Positions 38,678 through 46,630 of a stretch of DNA of 64,000 nucleotides are shown one piece after another (the stretch's first letter is position 1; every line of letters starts with the position of its first letter). The position numbers and the translations under genes were made by a program. The stretch is from Methylocystis heyeri (GTDB lineage Bacteria; Pseudomonadota; Alphaproteobacteria; Rhizobiales; Beijerinckiaceae): the NCBI RefSeq assembly GCF_004802635.2, contig NZ_CP046052.1:558001-622000 (forward strand). The letters are read 5' to 3'. The notes beneath the pieces are model-generated. The model ran no database searches, was not told where the DNA came from, and saw only the letters and a list, made by a program, of their open reading frames with translations.

Positions 38678-38738
38678 CCCCGCTGTTTAGCGGCTTTCCG
38701 AATCGAGTGAAACGCCTCGCGGGACGAGCCCTTCGTAT

Positions 38739-40202
38739 TTATTGCGCCATGCCGTTCAGCGCCGTAGCGGCGCGCAGGAAGCGCGCGGGATCGACCGCCT
38801 CGCCGTCGATGCGCACCTCATAATGCAGATGAGGCCCGGTGGAGCGGCCGGTCGAGCCCACCCGGCCCACAGTGGCGCCGGGGGAGACCTGCTGCCCCGG
38901 CGAGACGGCGATGGAGGAGAGATGAGCGTAGCGGGTGGTGAGGCCGCCGCCATGGTCGATTTCCACCATATTGCCGTAGCCGCCGGTCGGTCCCGCGGAA
39001 AGCACGACGCCGGCCGCGGTGGCGCGGGCGGGGGTTCCGTATTCCTCGCGCAGATCGACGCCGCTGTGCAGCGCCGGACGGCCGAGAAACGGATCGGTGC
39101 GATAGCCGAAGGTGGAGGTCATCTGCAGTTCGCCGTTCAGCGGCTTGCGCAGCGGCACGCTGGGCAGGGCGCGGCGCAGCCCGTCCAGCGTCGCCACGGC
39201 GGTCTGTGCGGTGGCGAGGTCGCGTTCGAACGATCCGCCTCTGGGATCGGCCGGGACGAAAGGCCCGCCCACCGCCGTCGTCGTCGCGCCGGCGCGCGCC
39301 TTGTTCTTGCCGAGGTATTTTTCGACCGGCAGGCCCGCCACGTCGAAGGCGCGGCGCAGTTTGACCGCGGCGTCCAGCGCCGGCTTGACGATGTTGGAAA
39401 GCCCGGCGGCCTGCTCCTTTTCGACGCGGTCGAGCGAAACCGCGAGGCTGGCGAGGCGCGTCGGCATCGGCAGGGCGGGATCGGCGGCCTCGGTGAGAGC
39501 GGAGCTCTTGCGGCTGGAGGCGGGCATCGGCGTTCCGGTTTCGTAAGCCTCGTTCTGGCCGGGGCGCTGCGCGTTCTTGCCCGGTTCGCTCTCGTGGCCG
39601 AGACGCAGATCCATGCCTTCGGGGTGGGGTTTCCCTCCGACCTGCTCGATCTGCTCCTCGGCGGAAATCTTGGGCGGAGGCGCGAGACCGAGGCCGGAAG
39701 CCGGGACGGCGGAAAGCGTCGTCGCTCCGGCGGCGGCTGGCGCGGCTCCCTTTTTCACGACGCTCTCGCCCGGGCGGGCGCTGGCGACGGTCGCGACGGG
39801 ATCGCGGGCCGTGTGCTCGACGAGCTGCGCCACCACGGCGGCGCGCGTTTCCAGCATGGCCTGGCGGATGACGAGGTTCTGGACTTTGCCTTCGACCGTG
39901 TCCTGGTCGATGAACTGCCGGCTCGTCACCTGGTCGAGTCTCAGCCGCGCGGCCGCGAGCCGGTCCTCATAGGCGTATTGCATCTGGGTCTGGCGCTCGA
40001 CCAGATTGGCGACGAGATCGTCGCGGAAGATCATATAACCTGCGGCGCCCAGGGCCGCCGCGCCGACCAGCACGGCGGAGATCCCGCCGAGAAGCGCCAG
40101 CGGCGACACATCGAATCGCCTGCGATACTGGCCGCGGCTGAAGTGGACCACGAAGTCCGAGGTTGCTTCTACGAATTGGTAAGACTTTTCGCGCAGCGCC
40201 AT
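38739..40202 (-). CDS. M23-family murein peptidase with membrane anchor
   Basis: 487 residues. N-terminal cytoplasmic region, one membrane helix (about 30-52: LALLGGISAVLVGAAALGAAGYMIF), a periplasmic coiled-coil/low-complexity region (about 60-330), and a C-terminal LytM/peptidase M23 domain. Its zinc motifs HSGVDL and HLHYEV are both complete, so the enzyme should be active. Start at 40202 (MALREKSYQFVEATSDF); an upstream extension to 40334 is less likely. Family role: cleavage of peptidoglycan cross-links during growth or division. Confidence 0.88.
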   Translation of the reverse strand: MALREKSYQFVEATSDFVVHFSRGQYRRRFDVSPLALLGGISAVLVGAAALGAAGYMIFRDDLVANLVERQTQMQYAYEDRLAAARLRLDQVTSRQFIDQDTVEGKVQNLVIRQAMLETRAAVVAQLVEHTARDPVATVASARPGESVVKKGAAPAAAGATTLSAVPASGLGLAPPPKISAEEQIEQVGGKPHPEGMDLRLGHESEPGKNAQRPGQNEAYETGTPMPASSRKSSALTEAADPALPMPTRLASLAVSLDRVEKEQAAGLSNIVKPALDAAVKLRRAFDVAGLPVEKYLGKNKARAGATTTAVGGPFVPADPRGGSFERDLATAQTAVATLDGLRRALPSVPLRKPLNGELQMTSTFGYRTDPFLGRPALHSGVDLREEYGTPARATAAGVVLSAGPTGGYGNMVEIDHGGGLTTRYAHLSSIAVSPGQQVSPGATVGRVGSTGRSTGPHLHYEVRIDGEAVDPARFLRAATALNGMAQ

Positions 40203-40521
40203 GACACGGTTCCTGACGGCTTGTTTCAGCCGACGTCGCCAAAACTCACGAACTGCGGGCCGCTCCCGCCGCTCTCCGGGGCCGACCCATGGCCGCCGAA
40301 GGCTTCGCGGACAGGAGCCCCCCGCAAAATTCATTAGACATCATTAAGGTTAACGCTTCGCCAAACAGCGACTTGCGGGGCATGCGGTCGAGGCGCGCAG
40401 GGGCGGGCGCAGTTTCTTGGGCGAAAGATCATTCCTGGCTTGATTGCGCGCGCCGACGCATGTTATCTGCCCGCAGACCACGTAAGCGGCCACGGTCCAC
40501 CAGGACCGCGAGCCGCCCGCC
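40203..40521. other. Gene-free region upstream of the M23 gene and tRNA-Ser
   Basis: 319 bases without a credible gene. A modestly AT-rich patch (about 40333-40350) is a plausible promoter for the peptidase on the minus strand; the segment next to 40521 would hold the tRNA-Ser promoter. No repeat or hairpin stands out. Confidence 0.4.
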
Positions 40522-40611
40522 GGAGAGGTGGCAGAGTGGTTGAATGCACCGCACTCGAAATGCGGCATACGGGCAACCGTATCGGGGGTTCAAATCCCTC
40601 CCTCTCCGCCA
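40522..40611 (+). tRNA. tRNA-Ser (anticodon CGA)
   Basis: 90 bases with encoded CCA: acceptor GGAGAGG/CCTCTCC, D-arm GCAGAGTGGTTGAATGC, anticodon stem CCGCACTCGAAATGCGG (anticodon CGA), long class-II variable arm (ATACGGGCAACCGTAT), T-loop GGTTCAAATCC, discriminator G. Canonical Ser tRNA reading UCG. Confidence 0.96.
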
Positions 40612-40621
40612 TTCTCCAAAT

Positions 40622-41794
40622 TCAGCTTTCCAGAAAAAAGCGCAGCATTTCGCGAGAAGCGTCGGGTCCGCGGCGCTCGGTATGCGACCCTTCCGGCGAG
40701 CCTCCACACCACGCATGCCCCAAGCCTTCTATGGCCCAATATTCCAGCTGGACGCCTGCGGCATCGGCCACGACCGTGCGCTGATATTGAAGCCCGTTCG
40801 ACATTCCCCGCTGCGTCGTCTCCTCACAGTCGCCAGAAATTCCCGCGCGCGCTTCGGTCAGAATCCGTTCCGCGTTGATCGGGTGCACCTTGGCGTCGCG
40901 AGCGCCGTGAAAAATGACGGTTCGAACGCGGTTGCGTGCAAAGCGTTGCCGGCATTGTTGTGATTTTCCGCTCATCGCCATGAAGGCCGAGGCCTGGTCG
41001 GCGGCGACCCCATAGGCCAGGCCCGAATGGATGCCCGCGGCGGCGTAGAGGTCCGGATAGGTCACGCTCATCACATCGGCCATGGCGCCGCCGGCGGAAA
41101 GGCCGGCGACGAAGACGCGTTCACGATCAAGGTTCATCTCGGAAATCAGAGCGCGGGTGAGGCCGGCGATGATGCTCGGCTCGCCACAATCCCTCAGCTG
41201 ATGCTTTTGGTCGAACCAATTCCAGCACCGCATCTGATTATCGGCGGCCGGCTGCTCCGGATAAGCGACGATAAACCCGAGTTCTTCGGCAAGACGGTTC
41301 ATTCCGGTTCCAACCGCGAAATCGTCCGGATTCTGTGTGCAGCCGTGAAGCATCACGAGGAGCGGGGCCCTGGCGCCGCGCAATTTGCTCGGCACATAGA
41401 CCTTGTAACGTCGGGCTCCCGCCGTCCCGATAAACTCGCGTGAAAGATAGGAGGCTCCTTCGGGAACCAGCACCTTCGGCCTTTTGCCGAGTTTCGAGAG
41501 GGCCTCCGGGTCCAGCCCAAAGCTCGGGACTTCGCCGCTGCGCAGGCGCGCCAGCGTCTCTCCGAGGGGCATGCGCAAGCGTGTGGCGGGGCCTTCGGCG
41601 CCGGATGTGACGCCGACCCTGGAATCTATGCGGGGCTGCGCTGGATTTCCCCGTTCTTCAGGCGCCGGTTGCGTGGGCGTTTTGAAGCGGCCCACGGAGA
41701 GGCGGTTCAACAGCAGGCGCGTCGCTCCGATCGGGTTTTGCTCGCGGGCGAGCCTCATTGCCTCTTCGATTGCATTGCCGGTGAAGGGTTGCAT
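40622..41794 (-). CDS. PHB-depolymerase-family esterase
   Basis: 390 residues. Polymer/short-chain esterase of the PHB depolymerase (Esterase_phd) family: YKVYVPSKLRGARAPLLVMLHGCTQNPDDFA (oxyanion His), VFVAGLSAGGAMADVM (nucleophile Ser in GLSAGG), HGARDAKVHP (Asp), and GLGHAWCGG (His). About 100 N-terminal residues precede the hydrolase; they contain no clear signal peptide, so it may act on intracellular granules. In the same direction, a ribbon-helix-helix regulator lies 29 bases upstream, suggesting an operon. No polymer-binding domain is evident. Confidence 0.85.
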   Translation of the reverse strand: MQPFTGNAIEEAMRLAREQNPIGATRLLLNRLSVGRFKTPTQPAPEERGNPAQPRIDSRVGVTSGAEGPATRLRMPLGETLARLRSGEVPSFGLDPEALSKLGKRPKVLVPEGASYLSREFIGTAGARRYKVYVPSKLRGARAPLLVMLHGCTQNPDDFAVGTGMNRLAEELGFIVAYPEQPAADNQMRCWNWFDQKHQLRDCGEPSIIAGLTRALISEMNLDRERVFVAGLSAGGAMADVMSVTYPDLYAAAGIHSGLAYGVAADQASAFMAMSGKSQQCRQRFARNRVRTVIFHGARDAKVHPINAERILTEARAGISGDCEETTQRGMSNGLQYQRTVVADAAGVQLEYWAIEGLGHAWCGGSPEGSHTERRGPDASREMLRFFLES

Positions 41795-41823
41795 TGATCA
41801 CGCCTGATTTTGAGGGAGATTGC

Positions 41824-42240
41824 TCAGCTTATTCGGTCCGCGAGCGCAGCCTTTACCGATGCGCTTGCCTGAAGCGCCCCGAGAACGGTGATCGAGTCGA
41901 TCGCCTTCCTCGCGAGTTCGGGCGTAACGTCGTCGGCTATGACGGCGAGCCCGATCACCTGTATGCGCAGTTTGCGGCCGGCGGCCTCGACCGCTTCCAG
42001 CTCTTCGCGCGTGAATTTCCTCAAGCCGAGTTCGAGCGTGTTGCGGACGATCGATTGCCTGATCGCATCCGAATGGTTGGCGAGCTGGTTGCGAATAGCC
42101 GTACGGATAAGATCCGTGCGGTTAGAGTAGAACCCTTCGCGCACCAGAAGGTCGATATGACCGAGGTCGACGTAACCCACATTGACGGTGACCTTTTCGG
42201 TCTCTCCGACCTTTTCGCGCAGCCTCTGTATCTCCGCCAT
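41824..42240 (-). CDS. Ribbon-helix-helix (CopG-type) DNA-binding protein
   Basis: 138 residues from ATG 42240 (MAEIQRLREKVGETEKV). KVTVNVGYVDLGHIDLLVREG (beta strand plus helix) followed by YSNRTDLIRTAIRNQLANH is an RHH/CopG unit. The C-terminal part (LELGLRKFTREELEAVEAAGRKLRIQVIGLAVIADDV) is a helical extension not seen in the shortest CopG proteins. Probably represses its own operon with the esterase gene immediately downstream; it could tie esterase expression to polymer metabolism, which is inference. Confidence 0.82.
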   Translation of the reverse strand: MAEIQRLREKVGETEKVTVNVGYVDLGHIDLLVREGFYSNRTDLIRTAIRNQLANHSDAIRQSIVRNTLELGLRKFTREELEAVEAAGRKLRIQVIGLAVIADDVTPELARKAIDSITVLGALQASASVKAALADRIS

Positions 42241-42396
42241 CCCTGTGCACTCCAGCTGGATGGCATATGGAGAGCGATGGCGCCTCTTCAAGAGGAAAGG
42301 ACGTTTCGAGGGGCTGGACTTCGGCTCTTTTGTTCTTTATTTGTTCTGTTATCGAGGCCGTGCTTTCGAAGCAGCGAACATTGGAGGGGATGCAGC

Positions 42397-43101
42397 GTGT
42401 CGCGCCGGACATGCCTTTATTACGCATTCACGGTTTTCGCCGCGACAGCCTCTGCGGCGGTCTTCGCCGGCGAGGCGGAGATCCACTATGCGCCGGTAGA
42501 AAATCTCGAGCGGATCGACCTCGCTCTGCTACGGTCGGCGCGCAAGAGCATCGATATCGCCGCCTACACGCTGACGGATCGCCCGGTCATCGAGGCGCTG
42601 ATCGACGCGCGACGACGCGGAGTCGCGGTGCGGCTCGTCCTGGATCCCGGCCAGAACCACGCCCTCGAACTGCTTCGGCCCCTGTCGGGCGGCGTCCGCA
42701 TGAAGCCGCCGGGCCCCTACATGCATCTCAAGGCCTATGCGATCGACCGCGTCGCGCTGCGGTCGGGGTCGGCGAATCTTTCGGCCTCGGGTCTGAAGAA
42801 GCAGGACAACGACCTCATCGTCCTGCGCGATAGCCCCAAAGCCGTCGCTGCGTTCGAGGCGCGTTTCGACGCCATATGGACCGCGGCCGACCCTTGGACG
42901 GCGTCGGCCGGCGCCCCTGCGCCGGAACGCGGCGGCGCGGCCTGCGCGATCAAGGGCAACGTGAACAGCCGGGGCGAGAGGATTTACCATCTGCCTAATG
43001 GGCGAGGCTATGCTCGCGTGACGATGAAGGGCGACGGCAAGCGCTGGTTCTGCTCGGAAGCCCAGGCGGTCGCCGCAGGATGGCGAAAGGCGGCGCGCTG
43101 A
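42397..43101 (+). CDS. Secreted phospholipase D-like nuclease/phosphodiesterase, single HKD
   Basis: 234 residues from a GTG at 42397 with GGAGGGG upstream. A signal segment (YYAFTVFAATASAAVFA) is followed by one PLD module: ARKSIDIAAYTLTDRPVIEAL, and the HKD motif MHLKAYAID with RSGSANLSASG. One HKD only, so it would work as a dimer, as in the Nuc endonuclease. The C-terminal 45 residues (GNVNSRGERIYHLPNGRGY, KRWFCSEAQAVAAGWRKA) match the short 'sunset' module often seen fused to nucleases and hydrolases. Export suggests degradation of DNA or lipid outside the cytoplasm. Divergent from the RHH/esterase operon. Confidence 0.85.
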   Translation: MSRRTCLYYAFTVFAATASAAVFAGEAEIHYAPVENLERIDLALLRSARKSIDIAAYTLTDRPVIEALIDARRRGVAVRLVLDPGQNHALELLRPLSGGVRMKPPGPYMHLKAYAIDRVALRSGSANLSASGLKKQDNDLIVLRDSPKAVAAFEARFDAIWTAADPWTASAGAPAPERGGAACAIKGNVNSRGERIYHLPNGRGYARVTMKGDGKRWFCSEAQAVAAGWRKAAR

Positions 43102-43203
43102 ACGAAGAGCCGACTCATTGTCGTTGAGGACGGCGTCGCTCGAAGCCCTTCGAGACCTCTTTTGCCGGCGGACGAAGCATCCGACCCGGCGTTCAACCGG
43201 CTT

Positions 43204-44019
43204 TCAGCTGTCGGCGCAACTTCGTGAACATCCCGAATAGTCCATCTTTACAAATCCGGAAGACAAGCAGCGCTGAAGCGCCTTGTTGGCGCGATTCATG
43301 AAGCTGGGCGTTATGGTTCGACCGTAAACGGGGGCGCCGTCCTCCCGCTCGGCGGCCTCTTTGAGGATTCGGGCGCCGACGAACCGAATCAATTGGCTCC
43401 CGTTCTCGGACGCGGCGATCATGAATACGGGAAGCCGGCGGAGCGCGAGACGCGTCATCTGCGTCATGCGCCAGGAAAGTAAGCTGGACAACAACACAGA
43501 CCGGGTTATGACGTTGAAATCCCCTGTTACGACAACCGATCCGATATAGGCATGGGTTTTGCTGAAATTGTCGTCCGAGGGCGTGATCAGCAATTCAGGA
43601 GAAAGGTCCGGCTCCGATATGCTTCCGGAAATAAAGTGGAGCGCTTGTTCGGGAGCCATTGTAAATATGGTTGAATAGCCGACGATATTGGCATCCTCAT
43701 TTTCAATGACGCAGAACATTTCTGGGCAGAATTCATGTATTTCTCGTATTCGCTCCTTCGATAAGGAAACGCCATCGAATAAATGATGCTCGATTTTCGT
43801 GAGGCGGCGGATGCCCGCTTCGTCGGGCACTTTACATGTAAACATGCATATGACTTTCGATTGAATTTTGCCCGAGCGCCCGAGCGTCCTGAAATCTTGC
43901 GTTTTAGTCCCTGAGAGAAATTCAGGGGCTTCCTGCGCATGCGAGTTCTGACGCATGCGCAGGAGAATTTCCACAGCTTTTTCAACCGGGGATCGCAGTT
44001 TTTTTAATAGAGCAGGCAA
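43204..44019 (-). CDS. Hypothetical protein, possible GNAT-like fold, low GC
   Basis: 271 residues (MPALLKKLRSPVEKAVEILL start). Segments CVIENEDANIVGYSTIFTMAP and HAYIGSVVVTGDFNVITRSV look like the beta-strand/turn pattern of GNAT acyltransferases, but the acetyl-CoA loop is not clear. Bases are visibly richer in A/T than neighbours, hinting at recent transfer. It is flanked by two unrelated genes on either side and forms no evident operon. No signal peptide. I do not recognise the family. Confidence 0.55.
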   Translation of the reverse strand: MPALLKKLRSPVEKAVEILLRMRQNSHAQEAPEFLSGTKTQDFRTLGRSGKIQSKVICMFTCKVPDEAGIRRLTKIEHHLFDGVSLSKERIREIHEFCPEMFCVIENEDANIVGYSTIFTMAPEQALHFISGSISEPDLSPELLITPSDDNFSKTHAYIGSVVVTGDFNVITRSVLLSSLLSWRMTQMTRLALRRLPVFMIAASENGSQLIRFVGARILKEAAEREDGAPVYGRTITPSFMNRANKALQRCLSSGFVKMDYSGCSRSCADS

Positions 44020-44070
44020 AATCCGCCGCCCGGGAATGCGACGGCGGGGCGTCTTTGTTTTCGCGATGCG

Positions 44071-45503
44071 TCAGCTCGCCGTCGTCACCGGCGGTATCGT
44101 CCAGGACCCATCGAGAATCGACGGTTTCTTCTCGCTGGGCCAGTACATACGAAGCATCAGCACGAACTTGCCCTCCGGCGCCGGCAGCCAGTTCGCCTCC
44201 TTGTCCGGCCCCGGCGACTCATGCTGGATGTGGACGATCAGAGACCCGTCTTTCTCCAGCTTCGGATTGGTGCGCATGCTCATCGAATAGCGATTGATCG
44301 GATTGGCGACGAAGAAATAGTTTTCGTCGTACATCGTGAGCGACCAGAAGCCTTTCGCCGGCGGCTGTTGTCCCGGCGGAAACCGCATCACATATTTTTT
44401 CGACCCTTCGTAGCTTTCGAACGTCGAGGGTTTCAGCGACGTCGGATAGACTGCGTCTTGAGGCCTGTTTGCGCCCAGGCCGATAACCGTGACCAATGCG
44501 CGCTGGATATAATCGGTTCCGTAGAGACCGGTCTTGATCGTGTAACTCCAGCCGTTGACATTGGTTACGTCGCCGTCGCTGAACTTGAAGTGAAACATGA
44601 TGCGGTCGCGCGAGATTTTCGGGATCCGCGTCTCCCATCGGTCGTCGATCGCCTTGCCGTCGAAGTCCTGGCCGGGGACAAGGCCGATTTCCGCGAAACG
44701 GGCGAGCGCCGGCGCGTCCTTGGGCGAAGGCGGATTGCGCTTCATCAGCTCCGCGAGAAGCTTGAAGAACTGCGTCGCCGTCAAGCGGTCGACCTGATCT
44801 CGAACCGGCGTCTTCATGTCGACCGAGGGATCGATCTTGCCGCCGGGCGGCGTCCAGGGCTTGCCTGAGGCGCTGAGCGGGTAGAGCCTGAATTTGTCCT
44901 GAAGCGCGTGGACCGCTGCGTAATCTTCCGCGGAACCGGTGCAGTAGATGCGGCCCAACAGCCAGACGATGCTGGTGGAAGAGACCAGATGCTTCACGCC
45001 GGGGGAACCTTCCCCTTCCAACTTGCGCTGGAAATCAGGTAGGTCTGCGCCTTGGTTCCGGTCGTCCGAGCGCCGGGGTCCTGGAACACATCGGTCCATC
45101 CGTCGAGCATCGGCAGGAGGAAATAGCGTCCTTCCATGTCGGGCGCCTCGAGAACCCAGGGTTCGTCGCCGACATCGAAAAAGGCAGTGGTGTAAAGTGT
45201 GTCGGCGTTGGGCGCGGTGACGTCACGGAACGACGCGTCGGGATACTGCCGAAGCTTGATGATCTGACCCATCGGCGCGCGCGTGCCCTCGGGGGCTGCG
45301 ACATTGGTCATCACCCGCCGCGTCATTTCCATGGTTACCAGCGGGTATCCGTAGATGTAGGCGTCGGAGGCGATCTTGAAAGCTTCGACGTCCTCGATGG
45401 CGTCGAGCGCGAAATTATCCCAGGCGAAGCTCGGGGGAGAAAACGCCCCGGTCGCAATTAAACCGAGTCCTCCCATTGCGGCGGCGCGGCGTGTAATTTC
45501 CAT
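44071..45503 (-). pseudogene. DUF1254/DUF1214 protein interrupted by a one-base frameshift
   Basis: Two abutting frames give one protein. The first (45503-44994) starts MEITRRAAAMGGLGLIATGA (Tat-like signal) and runs DAYIYGYPLVTMEMTRRVM, GRYFLLPMLDGWTDVFQDPG to KGKVPPA and a stop. The second (into 44071) continues GVKHLVSSTSIVWLLGRIYC and ends with the DUF1214 part (KGFWSLTMYDENYFFVANPINRYS). In intact homologues this is continuous ('WKGxxPxGVKxxxSPTxxVWxLGR'). A run of five C (minus strand; 45001-45005 as G on plus) would need six to keep frame. So this is a one-base deletion, sequencing error or phase-variable site. Function: DUF1254 proteins are exported and poorly understood. Confidence 0.8.
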
Positions 45504-45616
45504 GGAGCTCTCCTGATGTTGGCGCCTTGCCGTGCAATGCCCCTCGGCAAGGTTTCGGGTCGTCGCTAAAACATCGTCCGGGCCCCGGCGCGCACGAATT
45601 TGGACTGCAAATCCTG

Positions 45617-45652
45617 AAAAAACGCCCCGGCCGCGGGTTGGCGTCGGGGCGC
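45617..45652 (-). terminator. Rho-independent terminator after the HdeA-like gene
   Basis: On the minus strand, CGCCCCG and CGGGGCG make a 7-bp stem with a GC-rich loop followed by six T (45622-45617). It lies just past the stop at 45674. Confidence 0.75.
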
Positions 45653-45673
45653 ATTTGTTTTCGGCCGCGAGCG

Positions 45674-46027
45674 TCAGTTGGCCTTTATACCCTGGTCGGC
45701 GCGATACTTCTTGAATACGACGTCGATGGCCTGAATGACCTTCTTTTCCCTGTTTTCCTTGCAGTAGACGATAACCTCATGCTCCAGGGTTCTGGCGCGG
45801 TCGACTTTCATTTTGTGTTTCTTGCCGAGGCCATTGTACCAGCCGCTGTACCAGACGGTGAGGTAGTCGGCGTCTTCCTGAAACGTATTGGCCAGCTGGT
45901 CGCAGGTGAGCGCCTGGACGTCGATGTAACCATCCTTGTCGGCGTATTCGGTCAATTCGGTCGCAGCGATAGCCGAGCCCGCAGCCAGCGAGAGCAGCAG
46001 GCCGCATAAAGCTGTCTTGAAGTTCAT
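45674..46027 (-). CDS. HdeA/HdeB-family periplasmic chaperone-like protein
   Basis: 117 residues with a signal peptide (MNFKTALCGLLLSLAAGSAIA). The mature segment DVQALTCDQLANTFQEDADYLTVWYSGWYNGL is the HdeA-family pattern, with one Cys in LTCDQL and another in EVIVYCKENREKK to form the family disulfide. HdeA-type proteins protect periplasmic proteins at low pH; here the gene is alone, without hdeB or hdeD, so an acid role is inference. GGGAGG precedes the ATG. Confidence 0.8.
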   Translation of the reverse strand: MNFKTALCGLLLSLAAGSAIAATELTEYADKDGYIDVQALTCDQLANTFQEDADYLTVWYSGWYNGLGKKHKMKVDRARTLEHEVIVYCKENREKKVIQAIDVVFKKYRADQGIKAN

Positions 46028-46144
46028 GTAATCCTCCCATTTTACTATTTTATACGCGCCCGCGACCGCAGCCTCGGAAGCGATGACGGCACAATAACAC
46101 GCGTTACTCCAAATTTCGCTATCTTCACCTGGGTTTTCGGCAGC

Positions 46145-46160
46145 TGGCGATAATGCGCCA
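46145..46160. promoter_or_regulatory. Candidate operator palindrome upstream of the nitrite reductase cluster
   Basis: TGGCG and CGCCA form an inverted repeat separated by ATAATG, in the 226-base region between the HdeA-like gene and the nitrite-reductase cluster. The binding protein is unknown; spacing does not fit a sigma-54 GG-N10-GC promoter. Confidence 0.4.
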
Positions 46161-46253
46161 AATTATGAGATACTGCTTGCCATGGGGTCGGCCTTCGGCT
46201 AATTTTGACACAGGGGGCCGATTTTCGGGTGCTTGAGATGCGAGGCTGGCGTC

Positions 46254-46604
46254 ATGCGCGACTCCGTCCCCCAATTTCTGCAGGGCGTATTTGAATTTGT
46301 CGGAGCAGGACTCGACAAGCCCCGACTTCTGCACGAAAAACTGAGTTACATCGTCCCGCCCGACAGGCGAACGCAGCCGATCTATTTCCGCGGCGGCAAT
46401 TCCTCCGGCGAAATGATCATCGCAATATTGATGCGCGACGGCGCACCCATGCGCTATTTCGCAATCGGGTCGAAGGCCGGAACCCATGTTCCGCTGGCAG
46501 TGGTCGAGGACCTGCCTCCCGACACCAGGATAGATATTTTTCTTGCCGCGCCGGGGGGCGTCGCCGGCTTCATCATGGTTGATGTCGGATTGGTGGAAAT
46601 ATGA
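46254..46604 (+). CDS. Conserved hypothetical protein of the nitrite reductase cluster
   Basis: 116 residues from ATG 46254 (MRDSVPQFLQGVFEFVGAG) with GAGG eight bases upstream. It reads LDKPRLLHEKLSYIVPPDRR, IYFRGGNSSGEMIIAILMRDG, PMRYFAIGSKAGTHVPLAVV, then LPPDTRIDIFLAAPGG. I recall short proteins of this type directly upstream of nirB in several Hyphomicrobiales nitrogen-assimilation clusters; it has no characterised function. It is 26 bases upstream of nirB on the same strand, so operonic. No signal or membrane segment. Confidence 0.7.
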   Translation: MRDSVPQFLQGVFEFVGAGLDKPRLLHEKLSYIVPPDRRTQPIYFRGGNSSGEMIIAILMRDGAPMRYFAIGSKAGTHVPLAVVEDLPPDTRIDIFLAAPGGVAGFIMVDVGLVEI

Positions 46605-46630
46605 CCTGAAATTCCACTCGGGAGGCCGGG

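Noticed and set aside
44981-45010. Programmed ribosomal frameshift in the DUF1254 gene
   Set aside because: A run of five C is not a recognised slippery heptamer, no stimulatory structure is evident, and the family is normally one frame; deletion, error or phase variation is simpler.
46100-46260. Sigma-54 promoter upstream of the nitrite reductase cluster
   Set aside because: The best candidate (TGGCGATAATGCGC) has nine, not ten, bases between GG and GC, so it does not match the -24/-12 rule.
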